Part shown: one piece after another, positions 18,366-25,795 of the stretch | How positions within the stretch are numbered: the stretch's first letter is position 1 | Layout of the letters: each line of letters starts with the position of its first letter | Position numbers and translations under genes: made by a program | Notes under the pieces: generated by a model | Told to the model about the DNA's origin: nothing | Databases searched by the model: none | The model's input: the letters and a program-made list of their open reading frames with translations, nothing else | Assembly: GCA_017431405.1 (NCBI GenBank) | Contig: JAFRLB010000042.1 | Coordinates: forward strand, 1 to 57,716 | DNA length: 57,716 nucleotides | Direction of reading: 5' to 3' | From: Erysipelotrichaceae bacterium | GTDB taxonomy: Bacteria > Bacillota_I > Bacilli_A > Erysipelotrichales > Erysipelotrichaceae

Positions 18366-18513
18366 GATAATTGTAGGGAGATTTTTCTTAAGAAAATATT
18401 AGTTATGACATTATATATATTTTAAGTAGTCATAAACAATGAATATGTATATACTTATAATATGATTAATGGTATACTTCATTTAATAATTACATATTTA
18501 TAAGGAGGAGTTT

Positions 18514-19566
18514 ATGAAGAAACATATTTCATGTATTTTACTTGTGGTTTTGTTCCTGACGTTGTTTACCGGCTGTGGAAAAACACCTGCTGAACCAGAA
18601 CCGCAGCCAGAGCCAGAACTGACTGATATTAAAGGTTTGTGGATTGCACCTGATTATGATGCTGAAGGCACAATACTTGCTGCAAAGATTGATGATGAAT
18701 ACGTTGGTATTTTTGAAGTCGATAAAGAAGATCCTTCCCGCATATTTGCTTTGTTTATGGGAAGTGTAGAAAACGGTGGTGCTGTAGCGGAAGATGGCTC
18801 GTGGATATCAAAGCCTGCTAAAAACAATGCATATCTGAATGCTGAGGAACATACAATCACTTTAAAAGAAGGACAGCTGGTATTTGATGTCAGCATAAAA
18901 GAATATGAATTTGATTACACAGAAGAAACAGTGTTCATCCGTGGCGAATGGGATGATTCAAAGATGCCATGGACTGAATGGGGAGAGAATGAAAGCTTGA
19001 TCAAAGACCTTGAAATCAAAGATTCAAAATGGGCGCTTGTCGATAACCGTTTATACTACTATATGGAGATTTACAACCCAAATACCGACATAATGGTATC
19101 TTGCCCAAGATACCTGATAGAGGCAAAGGATGCTTCTGGAAATGTACTCGATACTACAAGACCGGAATTACATCATATCAGTCCTGGTGAAGAAGTCATC
19201 TCAGCGGGATTAATTTCGCTCAGTACAAATATTTCTCCTGCGACTGTAACATTTACACAAGACTCGTATCTTGAAAAATACCTGCACACCGGAGAGTTTA
19301 CGTCAATAGCCCCTCTTGAGATAAAAGACATCAGTTACGGCAACTACACCGTAAGCGGTAAGGTTGTAAATACCGAGGGTGGGGAAATACGTGAATATAC
19401 CGTTGCTGCTATTATTTTCGATGCTAATGGAAATATTATTGATATTGATACAATAGGAGGAGATGTTGCTGCGAACGGTGAAAGTGCGTTCAGTCTTTAC
19501 TTGCACAGTCCGGATACCGGAAGCGCCAAGGTATTTGTTTATGAAAACTCAGGGTGGCTTCATTAA
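18514..19566 (+). CDS. Transposon-borne lipoprotein with a C-terminal FxLYD-like beta domain
   Basis: The 350-residue protein has a lipoprotein signal with LFTGC and acylated Cys21, then a Glu/Pro linker (PAEPEPQPEPE). The first half (DIKGLWIAPDYDAEGT onward) looks like a small beta-barrel lipocalin-type region. The second half (from about 165: DLEIKDSKWALVDNRLYYYM, and again EIKDISYGNYTVSGKVVN) has two Ig-like beta units resembling FxLYD domains of Firmicute lipoproteins. The ribosome site AAGGAGGAG is excellent and the 148 bp upstream are very A/T-rich with TATAAT at about 18455. It is the only intact gene in the mobile unit. I cannot name a function. It would sit on the outer face of the membrane. 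Confidence 0.85.
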   Translation: MKKHISCILLVVLFLTLFTGCGKTPAEPEPQPEPELTDIKGLWIAPDYDAEGTILAAKIDDEYVGIFEVDKEDPSRIFALFMGSVENGGAVAEDGSWISKPAKNNAYLNAEEHTITLKEGQLVFDVSIKEYEFDYTEETVFIRGEWDDSKMPWTEWGENESLIKDLEIKDSKWALVDNRLYYYMEIYNPNTDIMVSCPRYLIEAKDASGNVLDTTRPELHHISPGEEVISAGLISLSTNISPATVTFTQDSYLEKYLHTGEFTSIAPLEIKDISYGNYTVSGKVVNTEGGEIREYTVAAIIFDANGNIIDIDTIGGDVAANGESAFSLYLHSPDTGSAKVFVYENSGWLH

Positions 19567-19663
19567 CGTAATGTTTTCTTATATAAGGAATTAACATAAA
19601 ACATACTATTTTCTAGCAGAGTAACTAGTAAAAAAGGAAGTTATTTCGTAAATGATATGTACC

Positions 19664-19727
19664 GGCTCTCTAAAATAATTGGTGGGAACTCCACCAATTT
19701 CCATCCTACCAACTATTTTAGAGAACC
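19664..19727. mobile_element. 64-bp miniature inverted-repeat element (MITE) derived from the ISL3 element
   Basis: The first 31 bases equal the left end of the IS at 17262 and the last 33 nearly equal its right end, so the interior has been lost. Both IS ends contain CTCCAC at the join point, which suggests deletion between short repeats. The result is a near-perfect hairpin with no coding capacity. It forms the right border of the mobile unit. Confidence 0.8.
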
Positions 19728-19735
19728 ATAACTTT
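19728..19735 (+). repeat. Right copy of the 8-bp target duplication
   Basis: ATAACTTT directly follows the MITE and is identical to 17254-17261. Confidence 0.85.
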
Positions 19736-19742
19736 TAAACTT

Positions 19743-19770
19743 AAAACCCTTTATGGGTTTTTCTTTATTT
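19743..19770 (+). terminator. Displaced terminator of the parAB-DUF1893 operon
   Basis: The stem AAAACCC/GGGTTTT with a TTTAT loop and a T-rich tail lies just right of the target duplication. Before the insertion it would have stood 15 bases after the DUF1893 stop codon. It now ends transcripts leaving the lipoprotein gene. Confidence 0.75.
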
Positions 19771-19778
19771 TTGTGTGC

Positions 19779-19784
19779 TATAAT
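19779..19784 (+). promoter_or_regulatory. -10 box of the Fic-fold gene
   Basis: TATAAT lies 20 bases before the start, between the displaced terminator and an AAGGTG ribosome site. No clear -35 is visible. Confidence 0.4.
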
Positions 19785-19804
19785 AAGAAAAAAGGTGATT
19801 AAGT

Positions 19805-20404
19805 ATGAAAAATAAGTTTATGATGACCCCTAGACAGACGCTTAATTTTGTCCAAAAGAATCTGTCTGATTTTGTCTTTAATAGCATGATCTTAGCCCGT
19901 TACGATGTAACCAGGGAATTCTGTGAAAATCATGGAAACATTTCTGATGCCACTGTGGAAGAGATCGCCTTAGCTAATTTCATCGAGGCTTATAACTACC
20001 TTCTTGAATCAAAGGAAGAGGCCAGCTATTCAGTACTTATTGAATTACATACCATCTTGATGAAGGGTCTTTTAGATGGTTTCCAGAATCACCTTACTGA
20101 TGAACAGATCGAAGAGCTTAATGCCATGATCAACCAGCCTGCCAAGGCCAATACGGAAATTGCCCTGGATGTAATGGTTCACATTTTAGACAAGAGACTG
20201 TTTGTGGATGGTGACGTCCGTGTGGCATTAATGTTTGCCAACAAGATCATGGTTGATAACGGCAATGGCTTCATTACCGTTACCCCAGAGAACTGCCCAA
20301 CTTTCAGAGAAAAACTGAAAGAGTATAACGAAACTCATGAAGCCTACAGCTTCAAGGACTGGCTGTTCAAATACTGCATTAAGGGAAAGAAAGTATACTA
20401 CTAG
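19805..20404 (+). CDS. Fic/DOC-fold protein with degenerate active-site motif
   Basis: The 199-residue protein has the Fic core layout: a helix with LIELHTILMKGLLDG (78-92), a helical linker, then the loop position at 131-142 reading RLFVDGDVRVAL followed by a long helix (MFANKIMVDNGNGFI). The canonical Fic motif is HxFx(D/E)GNGRxxR. Here the catalytic His is Arg131, Asn is Asp137, the second Gly is Val138 and the last Arg is Leu142, while Phe133, Asp135, Gly136 and Arg139 remain. Classical AMP transfer is therefore unlikely. It may be a binding protein or catalyse something else. The Fic assignment rests on pattern similarity and is moderate. Confidence 0.6.
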   Translation: MKNKFMMTPRQTLNFVQKNLSDFVFNSMILARYDVTREFCENHGNISDATVEEIALANFIEAYNYLLESKEEASYSVLIELHTILMKGLLDGFQNHLTDEQIEELNAMINQPAKANTEIALDVMVHILDKRLFVDGDVRVALMFANKIMVDNGNGFITVTPENCPTFREKLKEYNETHEAYSFKDWLFKYCIKGKKVYY

Positions 20405-20431
20405 AAATAATCATCTGATTATTTCTTTTTT
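20405..20431 (+). terminator. Terminator after the Fic-fold gene
   Basis: The stem AAATAATC/GATTATTT with loop ATCT is followed by CTTTTTT. It is A/T-rich but has a good T tract, and lies just before the DUF3592 ribosome site, so it may be partial. Confidence 0.6.
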
Positions 20432-20443
20432 GAAAGGAATCTC

Positions 20444-20941
20444 ATGAATAACGAAAACGGATTTTTACTGAAAAACATTCTGATCTGCATAGCCCTTATC
20501 ATAACGGCTGTTGCGGGAAGCTTCATCTTTACAAATCACATGACCCAGATCGTATTAATAACCATAGGTCTTATTTTCATGATCGTTGCCAGAATAATAG
20601 AAACCATTAACGTTGGTAAGAAAGAACGCTGCAGCTATACAACATTCGCTACCATTACAGGTCAGTCAGCCAAGACTGATGAAAAAGGTGTTACCTCATA
20701 TTATCCGGTATACACCTACACTTTTGCCGGAAAAGAATACACTGCCGTTTCTTCCGTTACTGATTCAACAATAAAGAAAAGGCTAGGTGATGAAGTCGAG
20801 ATCTTCCTTAATCCGGATGATCCGGAAGATTCATACATAGCCGATTACCAGAAAACAGTCCGGCTGTTACACAGAATCTTTCAGATAATCGGTGTTGTAC
20901 TGTTTGCCATCGGCGCAGCCCTGTTATTCATTAAACTATAG
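20444..20941 (+). CDS. DUF3592-family membrane protein
   Basis: The 165-residue protein has two N-terminal membrane helices (about 8-28 and 34-52), a beta-rich central domain (ATITGQSAKTDEKG, YYPVYTYTFAGKEYTAVSS, IFLNPDDPEDSYI) and a C-terminal helix (about 143-163). The central part matches DUF3592, with the usual Y-x-P-x-Y-x-Y-x-x-x-G-x-x-Y pattern and the NPxxP block. The function of the family is unknown. The soluble domain probably lies outside the cell between the helices. Confidence 0.75.
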   Translation: MNNENGFLLKNILICIALIITAVAGSFIFTNHMTQIVLITIGLIFMIVARIIETINVGKKERCSYTTFATITGQSAKTDEKGVTSYYPVYTYTFAGKEYTAVSSVTDSTIKKRLGDEVEIFLNPDDPEDSYIADYQKTVRLLHRIFQIIGVVLFAIGAALLFIKL

Positions 20942-20970
20942 AAAAAGGTCATCATACGATGGCCTTTTTT
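20942..20970. terminator. Bidirectional terminator
   Basis: The stem AAAAAGGTCATC/GATGGCCTTTTTT (one T-G mismatch pair) with an ATAC loop has T runs on both strands, between the DUF3592 gene and the convergent DUF1905/DUF1801 gene. Confidence 0.9.
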
Positions 20971-20981
20971 CAACTCTGTCA

Positions 20982-21692
20982 TTATCTGGAATACTTCTCA
21001 TAACACCATCTGGCGATTCTCTCAATGAGATCTGCCGGTAATGGCTGATCATAAGGAATCCGTATTGTTCCCTTACTGACAGAATAATCAGCCAGTTCAG
21101 CGGCAAATTCTACTGTTGCCTCATCACCGGGATAAATGCTGAGATGTTTCTTTGCACAGGCAAAATGAATGATATTACTGCCTTTCCAGTATGTAGGCAT
21201 GGACCAAGATATGCGTTCTTCTGCTTCTGGCAAGGCTTTACTAAGAACAGTCCTGACTTATTTAAGTTTTGGCTGATATATTTCATCCTGAGCCGCAATA
21301 TATTCATCAATACTCTGCGGTTTAACACAATAATGATCCTGATTCTGCCGGCTGAACTCTCTTCCGCATTTCGGGCATTTCCATTTCTTTGTGTTTTCTT
21401 CTTTTTCACCGAATCTTATGACAACATGGATGTTATCGCCAGCCTTTTTATTCAACTGTCTGCGGATGTTTTTTAATACACCGATGATGTAACAGATACT
21501 GCCATCAGGATTCTTAACGCCCACGTTGACAATGCTTCCATCATAACCAATTCCATCAAATTCTGCGTGTACTTTTATGCGGCCTTTTCCAAATTCCTTT
21601 TTAAGATCCCATGGAAAAGCCACATAGGCGCCCCCACTTTCCACATCTTCCTGAAGAATTGCATTATATTCATATTTTTTCAATTCATTCAT
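20982..21692 (-). pseudogene. DUF1905-DUF1801 protein interrupted by one in-frame TAA
   Basis: Read as one frame this is 237 codons. The first part has a DUF1905 beta domain (GGAYVAFPWDLKKEFGKGR, VHAEFDGIGYDGSIVNVG), then a CxxC...H..C zinc-ribbon (CPKCGREFSRQNQDHYC). The second part is DUF1801 (PEAEERISWSMPTYWKGSN, IIHFACAKKHLSIYPGDEA, WCYEKY). A TAA codon at about 21258 falls between QPKLK and VRTVLSKALPEAEE with the frame unbroken on both sides. A single C to T change in a Gln codon would explain it. Either the protein is split, or this is a sequencing error or a very young pseudogene. The family is thought to include ferric-ion chaperone-like proteins, but its role is not firm. The start overlaps the DUF2200 stop by four bases. 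Confidence 0.8.
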
Positions 21693-22036
21693 CGCAGTAT
21701 TTTCTCCATAGCCTTGCCTTTCGCAAGTTCATCAACCAGCTTATCCAGCTGCCGTATTCTCTTCATTAACTCATCTTCGATGGTTTCGATCTGAATCCCA
21801 CATATCTTCCCGGTAATAAGTCTGGAACGGGGGTTATAATCAGGAGCATCAGAAAAGAAACTTCCATATGTAATATCTGAATTCAGAGCAGTATTGATCT
21901 GCTCAGCTGTATATCCTGTCAGCCATGAAGTAACTTCATCTATTTCCTGCCTGCTTCTGCCTTTTCTTTCAGCTTTTTCTATCAATGCCGAATAGACTTT
22001 TTGAAATCTCATGTCAAATACCGATTGCCGTGCCAT
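21689..22036 (-). CDS. DUF2200 family protein
   Basis: The 115-residue protein matches DUF2200 along its length: MRFQKVYSALIEKAERKGRS, VTSWLTGYTAEQI, NPRSRLITGKICGIQIETIE and the highly conserved tail LDKLVDELAKGKAMEKILR. It is a small cytoplasmic protein of unknown function. It is followed, with an ATGA overlap, by the interrupted DUF1905/DUF1801 gene, a pairing that suggests one transcript. Confidence 0.85.
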   Translation of the reverse strand: MARQSVFDMRFQKVYSALIEKAERKGRSRQEIDEVTSWLTGYTAEQINTALNSDITYGSFFSDAPDYNPRSRLITGKICGIQIETIEDELMKRIRQLDKLVDELAKGKAMEKILR

Positions 22037-22152
22037 ATCATCACCTCGAGATTATCATTTACGACCAAATTCTGATCTTCTGTAGTCTGGTTTTCCTCTG
22101 ATTAAATTCTACCATCTATTTTTCAGCAACTCTATGCTAATCCACCATGAAA

Positions 22153-22176
22153 AAAGTAAGGATCTCTCCTTACTTT
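22153..22176 (-). terminator. Terminator of the ABC exporter-map operon
   Basis: The stem AAAGTAAGGA/TCCTTACTTT with a four-base loop and a T tail on the minus strand overlaps the map stop codon. Confidence 0.88.
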
Positions 22177-22988
22177 GTTAATACTTCAACATGGTCTTCA
22201 AATACGGCTACCGTGTATTCCCACTGGGCACTTGGCATGCCGTCTTTTGTATAGACGGTCCAGCCGTCAAGATTACTGATCCTGACACCTGACTTCTTGA
22301 AGTTCAGCATTGGTTCAATGGTGAATACCATGCCGGGAACGATCAGACAACCTGTTCCCTTCTTGCCATAATGATAGACAAATGGGTCTTCATGGAATTC
22401 AAGACCAACGCCATGGCCGCCAAAGTCTCTGACAACCTTGAAGCCATTACGGCTGGCATGTTGCTCAATGACATAACCTACATCACCTAAGAAGCCCCAA
22501 GGCTTAACAGCTTCCAAGCCTAAATCAAGACACTGCTTGGCAACTCTGACTATTCTTTCGTTTTCTGGTGATGTCTTGCCAATGATGAACATTCTTGAAG
22601 CATCAGCGTAGTAGCCGTTGTAAATGGTTGTTACGTCGACGTTAACGATGTCGCCTTCCATTAACACTCTCTTCTTACTTGGAATGCCATGACATACAAC
22701 ATCATTTATTGAAACACAGACGTGTTTTGGGAAACCTTCATAATGATATGGTGCACAGATCGCATTGTGTTCTTCAGTATACTGAGCTACCCAGTCATCA
22801 ATTTCCTGAGTGGTAATGCCTGCTCTGATTCTTTCGGCTACCAGATCAAGCACACCGGTATTGATTACACCTGCGGCTCTGATGCCTTCGATCTGTTCAG
22901 GTGTCTTAACATATTTCCACTTTGGAACCTTATATCCCTGTCTTCTATAAGCGTCTACTTTTTCTCTTAATTCCTGTGATGGTTCCAT
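22170..22988 (-). CDS. map: Type I methionine aminopeptidase
   Basis: The 272-residue protein carries the full metal site of the pita-bread fold: Asp118 (NVDVT), Asp129 (YADASR), His192 (GGHGVG), Glu225 (FTIEPM) and Glu257 (WEYT), plus the conserved His100 (VCHGIP). It removes initiator Met from nascent proteins with small second residues, which also exposes Cys2 of the SRAP protein at 10.2 kb. A short N-terminal extension (about 25 residues) precedes the catalytic domain. The start ATG shares its A with the upstream permease stop codon (TAATG), so the housekeeping enzyme is translated from the exporter transcript. Confidence 0.96.
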   Translation of the reverse strand: MEPSQELREKVDAYRRQGYKVPKWKYVKTPEQIEGIRAAGVINTGVLDLVAERIRAGITTQEIDDWVAQYTEEHNAICAPYHYEGFPKHVCVSINDVVCHGIPSKKRVLMEGDIVNVDVTTIYNGYYADASRMFIIGKTSPENERIVRVAKQCLDLGLEAVKPWGFLGDVGYVIEQHASRNGFKVVRDFGGHGVGLEFHEDPFVYHYGKKGTGCLIVPGMVFTIEPMLNFKKSGVRISNLDGWTVYTKDGMPSAQWEYTVAVFEDHVEVLTK

Positions 22989-24595
22989 TATTCTCCTCCT
23001 ATGACAGAAAGTCTTCTTGCTCCTGCTGTTCTAAGTACCAGATATAATATTACACTTAATAAGCCCAATACACCTGTTACTATCAGCATGTAAGTATAGA
23101 ATCCGAGAGATACCTTGTCAAGAACGAAGAAGTATACCGCAACAATGATTGCGCCGATTATCATGCTTGTGAACATGTAGAGGATGATTGAAGCTCCTCT
23201 TTTTACTACCTCTGCTTCGTTAGTCCAGGCTAACTTCGGATATAACAGATTATAGCACAATCCGATCTCATCTGTCAGGATAAGAAATGCCTGCGGCAGT
23301 AAAAGAATACCCAGACAGCTTATGAAGTCTGCCTTGCTTAATACTACACAGACAATTGAAACGAACAGCTGTAATGGTGCCATTAGTGAATAATGGAATA
23401 ACAGCTTACTGTGAATGATCGTCTTATTATCAATCGGTAATGACTTCAATGTTTCCATGCTGGCGCCTTCCAGGGATATTGAAGCAGCTGATGGCATGTA
23501 AGTCGTCATCATTGCACAACTCATGCCTATGATGAAGGTAATGGCAAGGCCTCTTGTCAATTCAGAATTCATGGTGACCTCATCTGATAATGATTCAATG
23601 AATTCCCCACCCTTAAAGGCTACAAAGATTATGCCGGCGGCAGTTAAGACAATTGGCATTAAGGCGTTGATAAGATAGTTAAAATATGCCCCAAGTCTCT
23701 TGAATTCCCTGTACCATAAGGCAGTAATTATACTTCTTTCCTTAACCGGTTTTTCCTTGTATTCCTTAGTTGAAAGTACACCCTGGTTAGATGTAATGAT
23801 CTTTATGAAACTCTTATTGAGAATGAATACCATGATGCCCATGGAAATTACACCGGTAAGGATGATGTAAAGGATGTACTTGATGTTAGTGTGCATTATG
23901 CCCTTACCAAACCATTCAGTGATTTTCAGCATGCTGAAGGTCCGGGCAATTTCAGCGGCATTATTATCAAGATCAGCCATCTTGGTTTCAAGAGTAAAGG
24001 TTATATAATAATAAAACGCAACGAAGCCAAATACTAATAATGTTTTTACCAGATTCTTATTCTTGAGCTTATAAGTAAATCTGGTTAATAAGAAGCCAAC
24101 CAGACAGCTTAAGGCCAGTGGTAATAATGGCCAGAAGAAGAATACTACTATGCCTGCCGGTAAGAATGTTCCAATTCGTCCGGCTCTTACGATCCAGGCA
24201 ACCATGCCTGTACCTAAAAGACATAATTCAAAGCCATAGTCATATACCAGCATTGAGATCAATCTGCTTATGAGAATGTCACTTGACTTGATTGGCATGG
24301 CTAACAGAATGTCATTGTGAGTTGATTCAAATAACTGCCCCTGCACCATGGCAATGTCAGTCAACAGAATGAGGGTAAATACCATGGCTCCAACTAAGGC
24401 AAAGTAGACCCAGCCTAAGCCTGCCCCATATAGGAAATTGGCAAACTCACTGAAGAAAACATAGAAGGAAGCACATAGAACTACCCCTATGAGCAGGATG
24501 GTTGCCCAAGGAGGCAATCTGAATTTTTTCTTACCATTTTTTCTTGTAGAGCCAAACAGCTGCTTAACAGCGATTACAGTTAACTGCTTAAGCAT
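22988..24595 (-). CDS. ABC-2-type exporter permease
   Basis: I choose the ATG at 24595 (MLKQLTVIAVKQLFGS), which overlaps the last eight bases of the ATPase gene. The protein then has 535 residues. It contains about ten to twelve hydrophobic helices in two bundles, with a conserved cytoplasmic stretch (YKEKPVKERSIITALWYREF) between them, and resembles the putative ABC exporter permeases found beside single-domain ATPases in Firmicutes. The substrate is unknown. The tight ATPase-permease-map arrangement suggests steady expression. Confidence 0.85.
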   Translation of the reverse strand: MLKQLTVIAVKQLFGSTRKNGKKKFRLPPWATILLIGVVLCASFYVFFSEFANFLYGAGLGWVYFALVGAMVFTLILLTDIAMVQGQLFESTHNDILLAMPIKSSDILISRLISMLVYDYGFELCLLGTGMVAWIVRAGRIGTFLPAGIVVFFFWPLLPLALSCLVGFLLTRFTYKLKNKNLVKTLLVFGFVAFYYYITFTLETKMADLDNNAAEIARTFSMLKITEWFGKGIMHTNIKYILYIILTGVISMGIMVFILNKSFIKIITSNQGVLSTKEYKEKPVKERSIITALWYREFKRLGAYFNYLINALMPIVLTAAGIIFVAFKGGEFIESLSDEVTMNSELTRGLAITFIIGMSCAMMTTYMPSAASISLEGASMETLKSLPIDNKTIIHSKLLFHYSLMAPLQLFVSIVCVVLSKADFISCLGILLLPQAFLILTDEIGLCYNLLYPKLAWTNEAEVVKRGASIILYMFTSMIIGAIIVAVYFFVLDKVSLGFYTYMLIVTGVLGLLSVILYLVLRTAGARRLSVIGGE

Positions 24596-25304
24596 CTTTC
24601 TCCATCTCCAGTTCCAGGAAGGTTTCTTCCAATGAAGCATCTCCCTTTACTTCTTCCATGGTTCCAGTCTTAATCAGCTTACCACTCTTAATGATTGCCA
24701 CTTTGTCACACAGCTTTTCGGCAACATCAAGAACATGAGTAGAGAAGAATACGGCACCGCCGTTATTACATACTTCTCTCATGATTTCCTTGAACTTGAA
24801 AGCCGCAATAGGATCAAGACCGACAAACGGTTCATCAAGAACGATCAGTTTTGGGTTATGAATCAAAGCCGCAATGATGGCGATCTTCTGCTTCATGCCG
24901 TGTGAATAAGAACTGATTGGCTGAGCCAGGTTCTGAGTGAGTTCAAACTGATCGGCGTATTTTCTGATTCTTTCTTCTCTTTCAGCTTTTCCAACTTTAT
25001 AAACATCGCCAATGAAGTTCAGATATTCAATGCCGCTTAAGTATTCAAAAAGAACCGGATTATCTGGAATGTAGGCAAATTCCATCTTACAGGCCAATGG
25101 GTCATCCTTAATGGACTTGCCATTAATGAGGATCTCACCACTGTCAAAGTTCAGTAATCCGCAACAACATCTGATGGTTGTCGTCTTACCGGCACCGTTA
25201 TGACCAATGAAGCCATAGATTTCACCTGGTTTTATTTCCAGGGAAATATTGTCAACAGCGACCTTGTCGCCATACTTTTTTGTCAGATTATTAATTTTGA
25301 GCAT
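24588..25304 (-). CDS. ABC transporter ATP-binding protein
   Basis: The start at 25304 (MLKINNLTKKYGDK) follows AGGGGTG, giving 238 residues. Walker A is GHNGAGKTT (34-42), the signature reads SYSHGMKQK (132-140) instead of LSGGQ, Walker B is LIVLDEPFVGLDP (153-165), and the switch His lies in FFSTHVLDVAEKLC. The Cys run after Walker A (RCCCGL) is unusual. The YSHGMKQK signature is typical of ABC-2 export ATPases of the CcmA/EcsA type. It pairs with the adjoining permease. Confidence 0.92.
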   Translation of the reverse strand: MLKINNLTKKYGDKVAVDNISLEIKPGEIYGFIGHNGAGKTTTIRCCCGLLNFDSGEILINGKSIKDDPLACKMEFAYIPDNPVLFEYLSGIEYLNFIGDVYKVGKAEREERIRKYADQFELTQNLAQPISSYSHGMKQKIAIIAALIHNPKLIVLDEPFVGLDPIAAFKFKEIMREVCNNGGAVFFSTHVLDVAEKLCDKVAIIKSGKLIKTGTMEEVKGDASLEETFLELEMEKDA

Positions 25305-25359
25305 AAATTCACCCCTTTGATGCCTATTATACTCCATAAACATGCAATATTTAATATAC

Positions 25360-25388
25360 TTGTGAAAATACTGATTTACTATTATAAT
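25360..25388 (+). promoter_or_regulatory. Promoter of the thioesterase gene
   Basis: TTGTGA (25360-25365), 17 bases, then TATAAT (25383-25388). The predicted transcript start is only about 10 bases before the chosen ATG, so the leader is very short. Confidence 0.55.
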
Positions 25389-25405
25389 CAACACAGGTGA
25401 TGAAC

Positions 25406-25795
25406 ATGACAGAAAATGATTTATTCAAACAGATTACGATATTCGACAATCATAAGGTTATTACCAATGTTGAAGGTAATTTCGTAATGGAAATCAAGGT
25501 CACAGAAAATGCGCTTAACCCATATGGGACAGCGCATGGTGGTTTTCTATATACCTTATGCGATACTGCAGCCGGTGCTACAGCCGCTACATTAGGTGAC
25601 TATACCGTTTCCTTACAGGGCAACATCAATTACATTAAGCCTGCCAGAAAGGATGACATTCTTACCGTTAACGGCAAGTGCATCCATAACGGTAATAAGA
25701 CCAAGGTCATTAATGTTGAAGTCACCAACCAGAAAAACCAGCTGATCTGTTCTTCATCTTTCACAATGTTCTTCATTGCCAAGATTGAAGAATGA
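25406..25795 (+). CDS. PaaI-family hotdog thioesterase
   Basis: I prefer the ATG at 25406 (MTENDLFKQITIF) because AGGTG stands at the right distance. Earlier in-frame GTG and ATG codons overlap that site. The 129-residue protein has the hotdog motif NPYGTAHGGFLYTLCDTAAG, where Asn, His-Gly-Gly and Asp match the acyl-CoA thioesterase active site of the PaaI group, then QGNINYIKPARKDD. It hydrolyses aryl- or acyl-CoA thioesters. The specific substrate is unknown. Its TGA stop directly abuts the stop of the convergent gene, with no spacer. Confidence 0.88.
   Translation: MTENDLFKQITIFDNHKVITNVEGNFVMEIKVTENALNPYGTAHGGFLYTLCDTAAGATAATLGDYTVSLQGNINYIKPARKDDILTVNGKCIHNGNKTKVINVEVTNQKNQLICSSSFTMFFIAKIEE

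Larger units (their letters stand above)
17262..19727 (+). mobile_element. Composite ISL3/MITE transposon carrying a lipoprotein gene
   Basis: The unit is 2466 bp. It starts with an ISL3-family element (17262-18365), continues with a lipoprotein gene, and ends with a 64-bp miniature element with the same ends (19664-19727) in the same orientation. Perfect 8-bp direct repeats ATAACTTT flank the outside. The inner flanks, GATAATTG after the IS and TATGTACC before the MITE, do not match each other or the outer repeat. An 8-bp duplication is what ISL3 transposases make, so the outer ends were probably mobilised together. Deleting the unit and one repeat copy joins the DUF1893 stop to a Rho-independent terminator 15 bases on. 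Confidence 0.8.

Noticed and set aside
17254..18373. Target duplication around the 1104-bp IS alone
   Set aside because: The bases outside its two ends (ATAACTTT and GATAATTG) do not match. The match is found only with the outer end of the MITE.
21110..21409. 99-codon minus-strand frame overlapping the interrupted DUF1905/DUF1801 gene
   Set aside because: The in-frame reading across the TAA shows strong domain blocks on both sides, so this shifted frame is not the real continuation.
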